NCBI GenBank assembly: GCA_030248225.1
Contig: JASANE010012148.1
Span: 1 to 64,000 of the forward strand
Source: Trileptium ribeirensis
Lineage: Eukaryota; Nematoda; Enoplea; Enoplida; Thoracostomopsidae
Reading direction: 5' to 3'
Length of the DNA: 64,000 bases
Shown here piece after piece: positions 9,846 to 21,832 of the stretch. Made by a program: the position numbers and the translations under genes. Positions within the stretch are counted from its first letter, which is position 1; each line of letters begins with the position of its first letter. Under the pieces are notes generated by a model, which ran no database searches, was not told the DNA's origin, and saw only the letters and a program-made list of their open reading frames with translations.

Positions 9846-11598
9846 ATATAGTAAGTATGTGATTTTACAGCATTACATGTATTTACCATATTTTCAACCA
9901 ACCAGAGGACATGAGAAAGCGACCAATTTGAGAAACAAACTAATGTTGTTTAGTAATATTCGTAGTGCATACACATCGACTGCAGTCGCTCGCCTACACT
10001 ATGTAGTTCAGCCAACGAACCATGCTGGTCGTTATTGTCGTTTCCGTCTAACCAGATATTATATATAGGTAATAAATTGCTAGACAAATGTAAGCATAAG
10101 GCGATCCATCTTCTCACGGATTTTTAGAAAACCTACGTCGCAATCAAATTACAAGAAGCTACGTATGTTCTATTTCTGTCGCTTGTTCTACATTCATTTG
10201 CAGATGCAATATTAGTAGATGCATGGAAATCATTAAATGTCGTATATACCAGTATATAATAAATGTAATTCTAGTAATCTCCTAGATAAGACGCAAATTT
10301 ATTTAATAAGTATTCCTATTAAATCCATGGAATATATTTAGTTATAGCTATATATTCTGTAAAATATACAACTTAAAAATAATCGAATATCGGAGTGCCG
10401 GCGAGCCTGTGGCAATAAGGAGTTCTCGGAGCAAGTCTGATCCCAGGTTCGGTGAGGGAGGGGAAAAGTTCAATAGTGAGGGCAAATATTTTCTATATTA
10501 TATACATATATATATTATGTAATAATATATAATGTATTATACATGTATATTATGCATATATATATATATATATACATGTCTGCGTTAGTATTAGTGCATT
10601 CTGTGACTGAGATGGGCAAAAATACTAGGGTTCGCTAAAACTGTACCGTACGTTGATCGGAGATAAAAATTATTCTGCGTCTAAATCAAAAATTTAAGGG
10701 TTCCCGTTTGCAGGGGGAGGGTGGCTAACACAGGTCAGGGCTAGACATGAGGGTAAGCCCCCTTCCCAATATAGCAGAACCCAGTCATCATAAAGTTTTT
10801 CCCTTAATAACAGTGCACATGAGTAGTGCAAGAATTCACCTATCAGCCCGGCTAAGGTTAGGAAATGTCATTGTACGTTTTCAAAGCATTACTTACTTTA
10901 ACGGGTTAGCTGAACCCACGCGTATAGGTATGATTAGGCTTTCAACTCCCTAACTTCGAACACAACTTTAATTGACCTATATATATGGCTACAAGTGAAA
11001 TTATTTTCCTCGTTTTCGATGTTTGGTTTCATACGATAGCGAAAAGCAACGCGCAACCATGCAACAAACTGAGTGAACGCATTTTTTCGAACAGTACACC
11101 TAAACTTGACAAAGAAAAATCACATGCGGTAAATGGTTCAAAGTATTAAATTATAAAAATAAACTTGTTTAAAAAGTGGCTATATTACATGAAATAATTA
11201 TAAAAGAATAACAAAGCTAAAGTCTGGACCAAAACTCAAACTGTTGGTTGAAAAAAACGGGCTGAAACGTTTAAAATTAATAAAATTTATTTTTAAATGA
11301 GATCAGGGCCGTAGCCACAATTTCAAAAAGAGGCTGTAGCCCCGCTGACACAGGCGGAAACTGTGAGGTCCAAGGTGGAGTCTTAAAATATATTTCATAC
11401 ATTCCCAGTTACCTAGTAAATAAAATGATCGGCGCTCTTTCGGTCGGGGGAACTCAGAGAATGATGGAATCAACAATTTTTCTTCTTCAGTGACCATATT
11501 AGACCCAAATTTTAAGCGCAGCTTTAGGCGTTTTAATGCCAAAAATGCAAGTTATGGCCCATTTTGAATCCACCAAAAATTCAACAATAATGATAAAG
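9846..11598. other. AT-rich region, no supported gene
   Basis: Contains a (TA)n-rich tract at about 10490-10580 and otherwise unstructured AT-rich sequence. At 11304 a CAGGGCCGTAGCCAC stretch resembles a hAT-type terminus, but I found no partner end. Confidence 0.4.
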
Positions 11599-11940
11599 CA
11601 TCCGAGGTATAGCTGAAATGAAAAGGGGCGACCCTTTGGGCGTATGAGATCATTGGGGGTTCAGAGACTATGGGTGCATAGCTGAAAAGATGGTGGGCCC
11701 CTTCCCCGAATTCTCCCCACCGAAGGAAGGCCAAATGATCTATAATTACTCTGTCCGTTGATATCGTTACATCCGAGGTATAGCTGAAAAGGGGCGACCC
11801 TTTGGGCGTATGAGATCATTGGGGGTCCAGAGACTATGGGTGCATAGCTGAAAAGATGGTGGGCCCCTTCCCCGAATTCCCCCCACCGAAGGAGGGCCAA
11901 ATGATCTATAATTACTCTGTCCGTTGATATCGTTCCATTG
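11599..11940. repeat. Tandem duplication, about 171-bp unit, two copies
   Basis: Units begin CATCCGAGGTATAGCTGAAA at 11599 and 11770 and end in CTCTGTCCGTTGATATCGTT. They are nearly identical apart from small indels near the start. A part of the unit also occurs at 4988-5056. Confidence 0.9.
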
Positions 11941-12623
11941 TTTTTCCAGAGAGAGGGGGCGTCCACGTCGCCCTCTAAACCGGCTAAGTGTGTAACCCCA
12001 CCTTTGCCTTCATAAAAATGACGCCCAGGTTTTTGTGACGCAAAAGCTCAATAGTTCACCTGACCAAAATGACGTAGCACCGTACGTGCCTAACACTTTG
12101 GCACCCGAAGCACCTTCTTTATGTAGTTCATAAAACGTTAATATTTTCATAACTGTTTGACTCCTGGCTAGGATCCAAGCGCATACTTATATCAATTCAA
12201 TTTCGGTTTATTTGATAAAACTTCGCCTAAATAACTTATCGCATACACAACATAATACCACAGTATTATTGTTATTACTGGAGCGCAGCCATTGATTCAG
12301 CGTAGTTGACAAATTAAAAACATAACAAACAAAAATCCAATATTACTATTAAATTATTCAATATACCTTTGTTAATATATACAATTTACATAACATGAAA
12401 ATATATGAATTTTGTTAAACTATATATAATTTAAAAGTGTATAATATTTTTTATAAAGTATAACGTTGCACTCCTGCACTCAGTTGTTTGCTGTTGTTGT
12501 TTATCGACAACTCGTTGGACAAAGCAAGCCGTTAGTTACACAGCAGAGGTAAGAATTTCGGCTAATGGTCGGGCAAGCCGCCACCTGATTAAAGAAAGGG
12601 CCAGGCCCTAACGTCGCAGATAC
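11941..12623. other. AT-rich region, no supported gene
   Basis: No coding frame or repeat recognised. Base composition changes sharply to GC-rich at the minisatellite that begins at 12624. Confidence 0.4.
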
Positions 12624-13181
12624 GGGCCGAGCTGTGCCGACCTCAATTTCCAATGGGCCGAGCTGTGCCGACCTCAATTTCCAATGGGCCGAGCTGTGCC
12701 GACCTCAATTTCCAATGGGCCGAGCTGTGCCGACCTCAATTTCCCACGGGCCGAGCTGTGCCGACCTCAATTTCCAACGGGCCGAGCTGTGCCGACCTCA
12801 ATTTCCAACGGGCCGAGCTGTGCCGACCTCAATTTCCCACGGGCCGAGCTGTGCCGACCTCAATTTCCAACGGGCCGAGCTGTGCCGACCTCAATTTCCA
12901 ACGGGCCGAGCTGTGCCGACCTCAATTTCCAACGGGCCGAGCTGTGCCGACCTCAATTTCCCACGGGCCGAGCTGTGCCGACCTCAATTTCCAACGGGCC
13001 GAGCTGTGCCGACCTCAATTTCCAACGGGCCGAGCTGTGCCGACCTCAATTTCCAACGGGCCGAGCTGTGCCGACCTCAATTTCCCACGGGCCGAGCTGT
13101 GCCGACCTCAATTTCCAACGGGCCGAGCTGTGCCGACCTCAATTTCCAACGGGCCGAGCTGTGCCGACCTCAATTTCCAAA
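12624..13181. repeat. 31-bp minisatellite, 18 head-to-tail copies
   Basis: The unit starts GGGCCGAGCTGTGCCGACCT and ends CAATTTCCAA plus one base. Eighteen copies run without gaps (12624, 12655 ... 13151), with variation almost only at CCAAC/CCAAT/CCCAC near the unit end. Because 31 is not a multiple of three and the unit has no stop in any forward frame, all three plus-strand frames stay open across the array and each encodes the same 31-residue repeat. This is a property of the array, not evidence of a protein. Confidence 0.97.
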
Positions 13182-13365
13182 GGGTCGGGTCGGGCTAAAA
13201 AAATTGGGTTCGTTCTCACCTCAATCTAAGGTCGAATGATTAGTACACCGTTCGACAATCTTGGGTTAGTTTTAAGAGAATCTTGTCGGGCTCATTTCAT
13301 ATATGCTTGTATATCTTTTATATCTTTATATCGCCTCTATCCGTTATATTGGGCTTGCTTACACC

Positions 13366-13530
13366 AGACTACAGACAGGCAGGGCAGAAATTTTGCAGGG
13401 ACAAACCAGGCCGGGATAACCTCGATTCCCAATGGACCGGGACGAAACTTTGCAGCTTCGAGCTGGGCCAACCTCAATATCCGACAGGCCGGGCCGAAAA
13501 TCTTCGGACCGTTCTCACCATTATTAGACA
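13366..13530. repeat. Degenerate relatives of the 31-bp minisatellite unit
   Basis: Downstream of the array, stretches such as AGCTGGGCCAACCTCAATATCC and CCGGGATAACCTCGATTCCCAA resemble diverged units at irregular spacing. They may be an older part of the same array. Confidence 0.5.
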
Positions 13531-13944
13531 GGCAAACAGCATGGAGGAGGCGGCGAGGCAGAATACAACTAAAAGGAGGAACGACACGGTGCTATTAAAT
13601 CGCACAAGTCGTCCCCTGAGTAACTGCTTTTACGGACAATTCACCTCCGGCCATAATTACTACCGGAAGGAACTCAGGAACGATTTTGAATGTGGAGGGC
13701 AAGCTAAGATAAAACAGATCTGGGCTACCATCCTGAGAAAAGACACAACACATGCAGGGCATCGCTGCCCAAGGCCGTTTCGGTTAGCCCAACTAGCCCA
13801 AAATTGGTCAAATTTGATGACTGGATAATTTTGGTACCCGTCGATACAGCTCGACAAGAGTTCAGATTTTGCCAACTTTTATGCTAAACAACCTTCTTTC
13901 CATTTTTTTGGTTCTCAATGGTTCATCTAAGTACGCAACGTTTT

Positions 13945-14203
13945 CAAAAAAGTTTTTTTTCGACAAATATGTAATTTTATATATCATTTGAACCGCACTG
14001 ACGAGCAGAGTCGTTGGTGCTAAAACAAGCACAATCTGTTCACGTGTTAACGACGTAGGTTAAGGCCTAACCTTAGGATTTTACATAAACGGAACTAACT
14101 TCTTAACCCGTGAATAGATTCAGTTGATTTTACCGTCATTCGACTGAGCCCGAATAGGAATGATATATAAAATTATACATTTGCCGAGAAAAAATTTTGG
14201 AAA
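13945..14203. repeat. Long imperfect foldback (about 260 bp)
   Basis: The left arm (13945 to about 14070) and right arm (about 14080 to 14203) are mutual inverted complements over most of their length. Strongest blocks are an outer TAATTTTATATATCATT against AATGATATATAAAATTATA and an inner CTGTTCACGTGTTAA against TTAACCCGTGAATAG. The centre is a near-palindrome GGTTAAGGCCTAACC. This is the shape of a foldback or MITE-type element. I could not define a target duplication. Confidence 0.7.
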
Positions 14204-14646
14204 ATTATGGGTATATACCAAGAAAACCAAAATAATTGAAAAAATTTTGGCAAAAAAGTAGGAAAAATGGATATTTTCCGAACCAGCTCATGGAGCTGAG
14301 GTAAATGGTACTAAAATTATCACTGTATCTTCAACATCGACAAATTTCTGTCCGAGGATCCAACGGAAAAGACTCTGTGTCCGTAGGAGGTTAAACGGTT
14401 ATCTCCTGATTTAAGTACCGAATCCCCGCAATGCCATATTTAGTTCCTCCGCTCGCCGAAATTGCGCAAAACATTTTGAGAAAATTTACAAAAATTAGAG
14501 AAATTGCAAAATCGGCATTTATTTCCTAGGGTGGAGGACAGAACGAAGCTGTTTTTATGGTGGTCGCCTGCACCACCTGTTCACGGGTCCCTGAGTTACA
14601 GAGTTGGCTTAGGCTTAGCTTGGGCTTACGCTTAGTCCAAGTATAT
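14204..14646. other. A/T-rich spacer with degenerate GAAAATT-type simple sequence
   Basis: Loose repetition of AAAATTTTGG/GAGAAATTGC-like words near 14160-14290 and 14460-14515. Similar sequence occurs near 63600-63730. No gene. Confidence 0.4.
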
Positions 14647-15815
14647 GAAATGACCAGGGAGTAACCGGAATTCCGGTTCCGGCGAAAACCGTGTTCCGGA
14701 TGCGGTTCCGGCAAAGGGCAAAAACCATACCGGAATTCCGGTGTAAAAATTTTGTTTGAAATTTTCCACGTTTTTTCTTCATCCTGCAATCCAAACATAT
14801 GTAATATATATTATACAATGATCAAGCTATACAACCAAGCAAAAGAAAAGATTTACTAAGCAATTTGCCGTGTGAAACGTAAGTAAGGCACATAATTAGA
14901 GCAGGAATTTTTCATAACCTGCAGGAGTTTGTTAAATCAAAGCCAGGTCGATGCGTGTAGCAGCTATTTTACACATCCAGAAGTCTGTGGGATACGTTTG
15001 CATTAAACCGGTCCAACTCGGTAACAGAGCATGGCTTACCCAGAAGTACTTAAGGTATGCTTGGCTAACATAAATTGCGTCAAGCAGCCGCCAGTGCGCT
15101 TGTTAACTTGGTAAATCAGTCTAAATTGAAGTAAACTAACGTTATCTGTAACGCAGCTAGAAACTGCTTTCTTGGCAATAAACTGTATTTATTGAAACTG
15201 TGCGAGCAGCATCACAGTGTGTCTCATTTATAGCATTCTGATTAGAAAGTTATCATCATGATCTAACTGACGGGCACTGTTTGTCCAACGCTAGCCTAAA
15301 CAGTGTCTCTGACCACTGATCAGAAAATTACCTTCTATCTATTATTTTCTCTTAGAATCATATAAACCAATAATTTTAAGTTTCCTACACAAGAACATGT
15401 AGCAAACGTATGTGTAGTAAAGGGAGGCGACTGGAGACGGAGCGAAAGTATGTATTCTACGCTCCAAGCTTTGTAAGCACATTCGATTTGACGCAGTATA
15501 CGCAATGGTGTATAGTGCAAGACATTTTTTGCTCTGAATGTCCAAAAACTGACATATTTGATCGATAAATAAACATTATTAGCTTCCTCAGTCTCTTTAA
15601 AGTTCAGAAAGGCAATAATACCATCGCAATACATTAAGTTTAATGTAAAAGTTATTTTAATGCATTTTAAACCCACTATACCTTCATTTCTTCCATCATC
15701 TGTTTTACTATATATAAATTTCGAAGACCAAGCTCCGGTTCCGGTTCCGGATCCGGTTTAAATGGACGGTTCCAGTTCCGGTAAATTTCGGTTCCGGTTA
15801 TTCCCTGGAAGTGAC
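14647..15815 (+). mobile_element. CCGG-family hAT-type element, copy B (uninterrupted)
   Basis: Ends at 14655 (CAGGGAGTAACCGGAATTCC) and 15807 (TTCCGGTTATTCCCTG), 1153 bp. Flanked by 8-bp duplications GAAATGAC (14647-14654) and GAAGTGAC (15808-15815), 7 of 8 identical. The terminal inverted repeat is 16 bp (CAGGGARTAACCGGAA). Internal frames on either strand are short and not conserved between copies, so the element is judged non-autonomous. Confidence 0.9.
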
Positions 15816-16878
15816 CCCATGACGAGTTTCACAAGGGAGGAATTATCGGTGCTCAGGGGGTTGCTGGAACCTTTGAGACAGGATCACCCACATTTTGGTT
15901 GCCATCGAGCCGTTGCACAATGGACTTGCACATTTTTAAGATGGAAACCCTCAGACTTGAAACAGTTTCGTCGCCAATGCCGGTGCGGCGCTGGTAATAA
16001 ACGCATAAGCACTAGTTAGGTGTCCATGGTGTTGGTGACTGCAGGTATGAGTATAACCGAGGGTGCGACAGTGAATACACGAAAAAAATCATGAAGGAAT
16101 GCTTGTAACAGGAGAAGCTGACTGATTCCCTTAGAGACTGTGCCGAAGCAACGACTTCCGACAAAGGTTATAGATAGAACATCGTTCCGCCGGCAAAAAC
16201 TACACACATTCCGGGGATTAAAGAAGCGACTGGGAATGCACACACGAGGGTATTAACACCAAATACAGCAGCAACTGGAGGAGACAAGGTAGGCAACACA
16301 AACTGAAGGATGAGTACCTTCAACTTATAGAATAAGAAAGAATGATGCGTCGACAACCCAGAGCGCAAATAGAAGGCGAAGCTGCCGCCTCTTGTTCTCG
16401 CTCTGGGTTCGTCGCGGCCATAACCCGAGGATGTAAAATACACACATTAGTAGTTGTAGTGTCAAGGTGGCAAGTGGGAAAGCACACAAAGACGAGGCGA
16501 ACCTCGCCGATCAACACGTCGTGTGGGATGCTACATGCAGGGTAAAGCGTAATAGGGCAATTATCAGCGGCAATGCTGTTACTACGCTAACAAAGTACAT
16601 TAAACCACGAAAAACAGTACAAAGAGCAACAGAAATTGTGTTTGTCAAATCAATACACCTTTCATCATGGGCGTTCGCACGAATCACTTTTGCGGGGGAA
16701 AGGAAGCCAAGTGAAGAAACAAGATCAGGCAGTGGCGGATATAGCTCGCGGGAAAGGGTGCGGACCTCCACAGTAGATCACTTGTTAGCCAACCTAGACA
16801 AATTTAATTCCTTATAAAGGGTGAAACTTTGGAGTCTGCCTTAACTCTCAATCACTCTGCTGTTTGTAAATGTGCGTA
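15816..16878. other. Region of mixed composition, no recognised gene
   Basis: Several overlapping frames of 60-116 codons occur on both strands (for example plus strand 16467-16817), with no recognisable motif or codon-level signal. It is somewhat more GC-rich than nearby DNA and could be a decayed element I cannot identify. Confidence 0.35.
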
Positions 16879-17253
16879 TTTATAAGCAAGGGCGTAGTCA
16901 GGAATTTTGAAGGGGTGGAGGGGTCGCGGTCCACAGTCGGTAGCTAAAAAGGGGGTCTGGTGAGGTCGCGCTCATCAATGCGACAACAGGGTCCAGAATT
17001 GGTATATTAAGTACGCCGTAAACAAGTAAAAATGAAACTGTTGCAATAGCGAATTTTTATACAAAAATGTGAAGTTTGGTCAAAAATACTGTTGAAAGTT
17101 ATTGTTTTCTAGTGCGAGAGAGGCTAGTTTTAGGACAATTTCCGACATAACTTTCACCCGGAACCATTCGAAAAAAAATTTTTTTGGGGTTGAACCAAAG
17201 GGGGGGGTCGCGACCCCCGCAACCCCACCCCTGGCTACATCCTTGTTTATAAG
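16879..17253. mobile_element. hAT-type MITE, 359 bp, perfect 8-bp target duplication
   Basis: Inverted ends CAAGGGCGTAGTCAGG (from 16887) and CCTGGCTACATCCTTG (to 17245) match at 13 of 16 positions, and inner G-rich/C-rich arms extend the pairing. The element is flanked by a perfect 8-bp duplication TTTATAAG at 16879-16886 and 17246-17253. No coding frame. The 8-bp duplication points to a hAT-type transposase; the family differs from the CCGG elements. Confidence 0.85.
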
Positions 17254-18705
17254 GATCGAAAGCTAATTTTTTTATCTTAGCCCCAAAAAAATTGCCCGGC
17301 CGCTCCCACCCCCCTTATACCCGTCCTTGAACGCAGGATTAGAATTTAGCGAGGGAACAGGAAATTTATCTAAGAAACTTTAATTATAAGAATCTATTTG
17401 ATAACTTTGATTTAGCCAGATTTTAAAACATTTGATGGAAACCTATAATCAGAAACATACGAGGATTTACTTTTTCTAGTTTAATTTCTTTATTCACTAA
17501 TCTCGTATATCATGTTTATTTTAAATTTACTCATATACGCCGTAATCTGCTATATTCGCAAACGACTAGCAGAGGATGTTGCAGTCAGGCTATTCCTTAA
17601 TGATTGGGCTCGCGATGATGGACTTCACTACGGATGCAAAAAACTTCGAGAGGAAATATCCGATGTCCGGTATTAAGCGATTTACTACTATATATACTTT
17701 GTAAAATTTCGAGATTTTATCACCATCGCAAGCTAAACTTCGAATAATTACGGCGTCTATGCTGCGGAGGGCAACCCCCTCCCCTTCCATCCCATACTGA
17801 TAAGCTCTCATTTTGAAAGTAACAAAGCGCAAACGATTGCAATTTCTGTAGTACTAGTAGTGAATTCTGCAACAATAGCGGTATTTGTTTTTATTAACTA
17901 CTAACTGCAATATCGCATTTTAAAATAGCAAGAAAGAGGTATATATATATATAACTAAAATACAAATCGTGGCTGTGCGCTGAAAATTGCTAGATACACT
18001 ATTATAGTGTTATCATAGTGTATATAATACATAAATGAATAAATATGTGTGTAATTATTATAAAGCACACATATAATTGAATTATTATATATAGATTTAT
18101 ATGTGTTGATTCTCATTTTATTTAATATATATATACACAATATATTAATAAATGGCACAAGGCGAGATAGAATTTTTGTTATTAAAAGCCTCATCGATTC
18201 GATGATACGATTGGCATTACTATTACTATAACGGCGTTTATTATTTGCGTACAAATTTTCGGCTCTTCCAATATCGGCCTAGAACAATAAATTCAATCCT
18301 TGTACAAAGCGTACGATTCTATATTAGTCTCACGTGAGTTCCATGTGTCCAGCTAATTCAACACTGAGAGATTGAACAAATTTGTTTGGAATTTTGGGTT
18401 TTATCAGGTATTTCGGGTTTCCACGTATATTAGTATTGGGCGACATTATATGGAAATTATCCCCGTTGAAAAATGTGTGACAAAAATTCTTCATACCGAA
18501 ATACCATGAGTAAGCCGTAGTAGGCTATGTGAAATCGCCTTGCCCGGGAATTCGCTTCAATTCCCCATGAGAAAGCAGACAAGGGTGGAAAAGGAAGCGC
18601 TACCTTGGATTAACTGCTTTAGTCCTGGGACGAATTGTCCGGTAACTGGCATATATATATATATATACAGCCGGAACAGCAAGTAGTGGGAGAAATTTTT
18701 TGAAG
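17254..18705. other. AT-rich region, no supported gene
   Basis: Contains short (TA)n tracts near 17940-17953, 18125-18135 and 18651-18667. Frames are short and without domains. Confidence 0.4.
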
Positions 18706-18900
18706 TTAATAATAATAGACATCATTTATATAGCGCCCTTTTCGCCTAGGCGTTACAAAAGCGCTTACAACATGAAACAAATATACATTAAATTAACAAA
18801 TATACATAAATGAACGTTATCGGGGAAAGCAGAGGCATTTTTTGCCTCGTTTTTTCCATGAACAATATAACATTGAAGCGGTGATGTCAATATTAACGAG
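18706..18900 (-). mobile_element. 3' end of a 5'-truncated L2/CR1-like LINE
   Basis: Read on the minus strand this ends AAGCGCTTTTGTAACG, GGCGAAAAGGGCGCTATATAAATG, then a TATTATTATTAA tail. The same tail block occurs at the 3' end of the larger LINE (to 19543). The stem-loop-like CGCTATATAAATG plus short trinucleotide tail is typical of L2/CR1 3' ends. The 5' limit is approximate. Confidence 0.7.
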
Positions 18901-19542
18901 GAAATAAATGAAGTTAAGACGTAAAAATGTGAAAAATTTCGCTCCTTCGGTGCGAAGTTCGTTTTTAAAAATTGACTTCATTTGATCACAAACATTTCAA
19001 TTTTGTTTCGAGAAAATAACTAAAATTCAATGATTACTGATAGATATTTGTCGATGAATGTGCCGATACTAATGAGAAAGCCAATGTATTAAAAGTCTTA
19101 TTCAAAATAATTTGTTATTGCGAACAGTGCTCGCCAAAATCGGAATAGTTCGATTGCGAAGAATCCTTCCACAGGAAAATCCTGGCCGCACCGCTGTCAA
19201 ACAAGACAATTCTTCCCCAGCCAGAATCGCAACCAGTGTTTTTTCAAGCTAAAGCGTCGTCCGGGTATGAATTGACCAAGGTCTATTTGTTCGCACACAA
19301 TTGTTCAATAACTGGCTCCAGCAGTGATCATTGATAAAATACTGCTCGAAGCTCATGATGATAAAATAGTATGAACAATAAAGTTTACTGTGGAAAAGTA
19401 TTGACATGGCATAAGGTATATAATTCACATTTTGCGATATATATTCACATACATAATTGGAGCTCAGGTATGTGATAATACTTGAAAATATTATACCTAA
19501 CGTTACATAAACTAAAAATCAGAAAGTGAGCAAGTCCGCGTA
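18901..19542. other. Spacer between two LINE 3' ends
   Basis: No gene or repeat recognised. Confidence 0.35.
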
Positions 19543-19746
19543 CATAATAATAATAGCAACATTTATATAGCGCACCTTTTCGCCGAAGCGTTGCAAAAGC
19601 GCTGAAACAACAAATACGAAGACGACATATATAGAAAACAATGTAAACAAGGTGGGCGAGGAGGTTATTTTTTGTATAATAAATTTTTTCCTCCGGCCCA
19701 GCCAACATAGTTATATACACGGTAAAACTATAAATTCATAATGTTG

Positions 19747-20404
19747 TTAGCGTAAATCAGGGAATAAAAACATTTTTTGCCGGGATTTGAATGTAGGCAA
19801 GGTCAGACGTGAGTCCCGCAGTGTTCGGGGTATCTTGTTCCATATTAATGGTGCAATAAAAGAAAAGCATTTTGTATTCACGTTATTCGTTTTTAGGATG
19901 CGTTCCTTAATTAAATGGGGGCTGGAGGCAGGATGCAACATTGCGGCGATATATTTTGGATCATTTGTGGATAATACATTGTGTACGATGACTAGTATTG
20001 TGAATGCGACTCGTTGCTGTAAAGGAAGTCTGTGAAGATTTCACAGAACGGGGCTGATGGGGTCCCATTTTTTGGAGCATGTTACTATTCTAGCAGCTGT
20101 GTGTAGCGCCCGACGCAAGGGTTGCATTGTAGATGTTGGGATGCTTGCGTATAGTGCGTTACAGTAGTCTATTCTATTCATGACAAAAGCTCGTATTATA
20201 CTGTGTGCTGCGTTTACATCAAGTCGACTACGAAGACGGCTTATTGAGCGGCGTTGTCAGGTGCAGGTTGCTGCCAGCTGGCTGATGTGTTGGATCAAGT
20301 TTAGTTTGTTATCCAATGTAACGCCGAGAACTTTGATAGATGTGGCGGGCTCGATGGTTGCAGAGCCGATGATTGTCGGTGGCCCAACGAAATCATTAGA
20401 GTGA
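19747..20404 (-). pseudogene. LINE ORF2 C-terminal region, decayed
   Basis: Minus-strand translation gives IKVLGVTLDNKL, then FVMNRIDYCNALYASIP, RALHTAARIVT and LHRLPLQQRVAFTILVIVH. The last frame (19941-19747) has FSFIAPLIWNKIPRTLR and TFKSRQKMFLFPD before the stop. This is the standard C-terminal order of L2/CR1 ORF2. Several stops interrupt it. Confidence 0.75.
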
Positions 20405-21811
20405 AAATAAATTAGTTGTGTTTTGGTTTCGTTAAGTATAAAGTTGTTGACATTAAACCAAGGTTGGCAAGTAGCTGTTGGAAGGATGCATTAATGTTAG
20501 CAATGTCACCGGGATGAAAGTGACGGCAGACTTGTATGTTGTCCGCATAGCTGTGCGCTCAAATCCAGCCGTAGTTATCAGAGCCATGACGGGAGCAAGG
20601 TAAATATTGAACAAGGCTGCACCGAGCACACTGCCTTGCGGGACCCCAGTTTCTAGCTTCATAGGCTTAGAACGAGTTTTGCCGATTTGCACTGATTGTT
20701 CGCGGTTAGACAGGTACGAATGAAACCATTGCACCGCAAATGGAGAAAGACCAGCAGCTATGAGATTTTTAGGATTATTTTTAGGACAATAGTGTCAAAT
20801 GCTGCGGAGAGGTCTAGGCTGAGCAGGACCGTAACCTGGCGCTTTGCAAACGCAGAGGTAATATCGTTTGTAATTTTAATAAGTGCGGTTTCTGTGGAGT
20901 GGTTCTTGCGATATGCGGATTGTTGGTCCTGTAGGTAACTTGAAGCGTCTAGGAATGAGCTCAGCTGAGTGAAAACTGCTCGTTCAATGAGTTTAGAAAG
21001 ATAGGATATGTTAGATATAGGACGGTAATTGGCAAATATAGTATGATCTGCACTTTGCTTTTTTAAATGAGGATGTATAATGGACAATTTTTCGCTGCTT
21101 GGAAAGGTTTCAGTATCCAACAAACAGTTGATACTTTGTGTTATAGGCTCTACCAAATTTTTTGAAAACTGTTTTATGACGGTAGGCGGGAGAACATACA
21201 GGGCGCAGCATTTATTGTTGCTAGAGTGGATTAACCGGTTCACTGTATCAGTTGATACGTGACAGAATGAGAAGCCTGGCTGAGTGTGTGCGTCTGTCGA
21301 GACATTTTTGGAACTAGCTTTAGTGATGTGGTTGGATTGCAGTACTCGAATTTTTTCATAAAAGTATTCAGCGACTTGATCAGCCTTATCTTCAAGTAGA
21401 CTTGGTTTACACTTTCTGGAAAGCAATCGGTTAATTACAGTCCATTTTTGGTGGTTGAACATTGCTCAAGTTTTTGTTTCCAGAAGGTGTCTAATTTGCG
21501 CTGACACAGCTCACGAAACTTCTGCTTTTGTGTGTTGTATGCAGCTTTACTGTTTTTTGTCTTCGCCAGTCTCTTTCGAGTCGTCGTAGCTCACGTTTGT
21601 AAACACTGCATTCCGAGTCGTACCAAGGAGTATCTGGTTTGTCTTTAATAACCTTGGTCGTTTTAGGGAGTTGTTCATCGAAAATCGATTGGATAGATGT
21701 GAAAAAGTGTCGTATGTAGTCGTTTAGACTGATGTCAGTGGGCACTGATAATAGTCGCAAGGCGGACTGGAAGCGTTCAGGATCGATTGATTTCCAACAG
21801 CGATATTGCAT
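20400..21811 (-). pseudogene. LINE ORF2 reverse transcriptase, frameshifted, catalytic box mutated
   Basis: Three frames together give a linker with PWYDSECSVYKRELRRLERD (21811-21491) and the fingers/palm (21462-20758) with NYRPISNISYLSKLIERAVF, QSAYRKNHSTETAL and motif A LDLSAAFDT. A third part (20734-20453) has WFHSYLSNREQSVQIG and GVPQGSVLG. The YxDD box at about 20539-20550 lies in another frame and reads YADN, losing the second aspartate. CR1/L2-type spacing throughout. Confidence 0.85.
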
Positions 21812-21832
21812 TGTTTTTGCTCTTGATGTGCT

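Noticed and set aside
11304..11345. hAT-like terminus CAGGGCCGTAGCCAC
   Set aside because: No matching inverted end or 8-bp duplication found downstream; left as an orphan.
12624..13181. CRISPR-like regular repeats
   Set aside because: Units are contiguous with no unique spacers; this is a minisatellite in a eukaryotic context.
12634..13239. Long overlapping frames (about 180-200 codons) in all three plus-strand frames
   Set aside because: They are produced by the stop-free 31-bp minisatellite; the same 31-residue repeat appears in every frame, so there is no coding signal.
15335..15676. 113-codon minus-strand frame inside CCGG copy B, with related frames in copies D and F
   Set aside because: The frames are broken at different places in other copies and show no transposase motif; they reflect shared nucleotide sequence.
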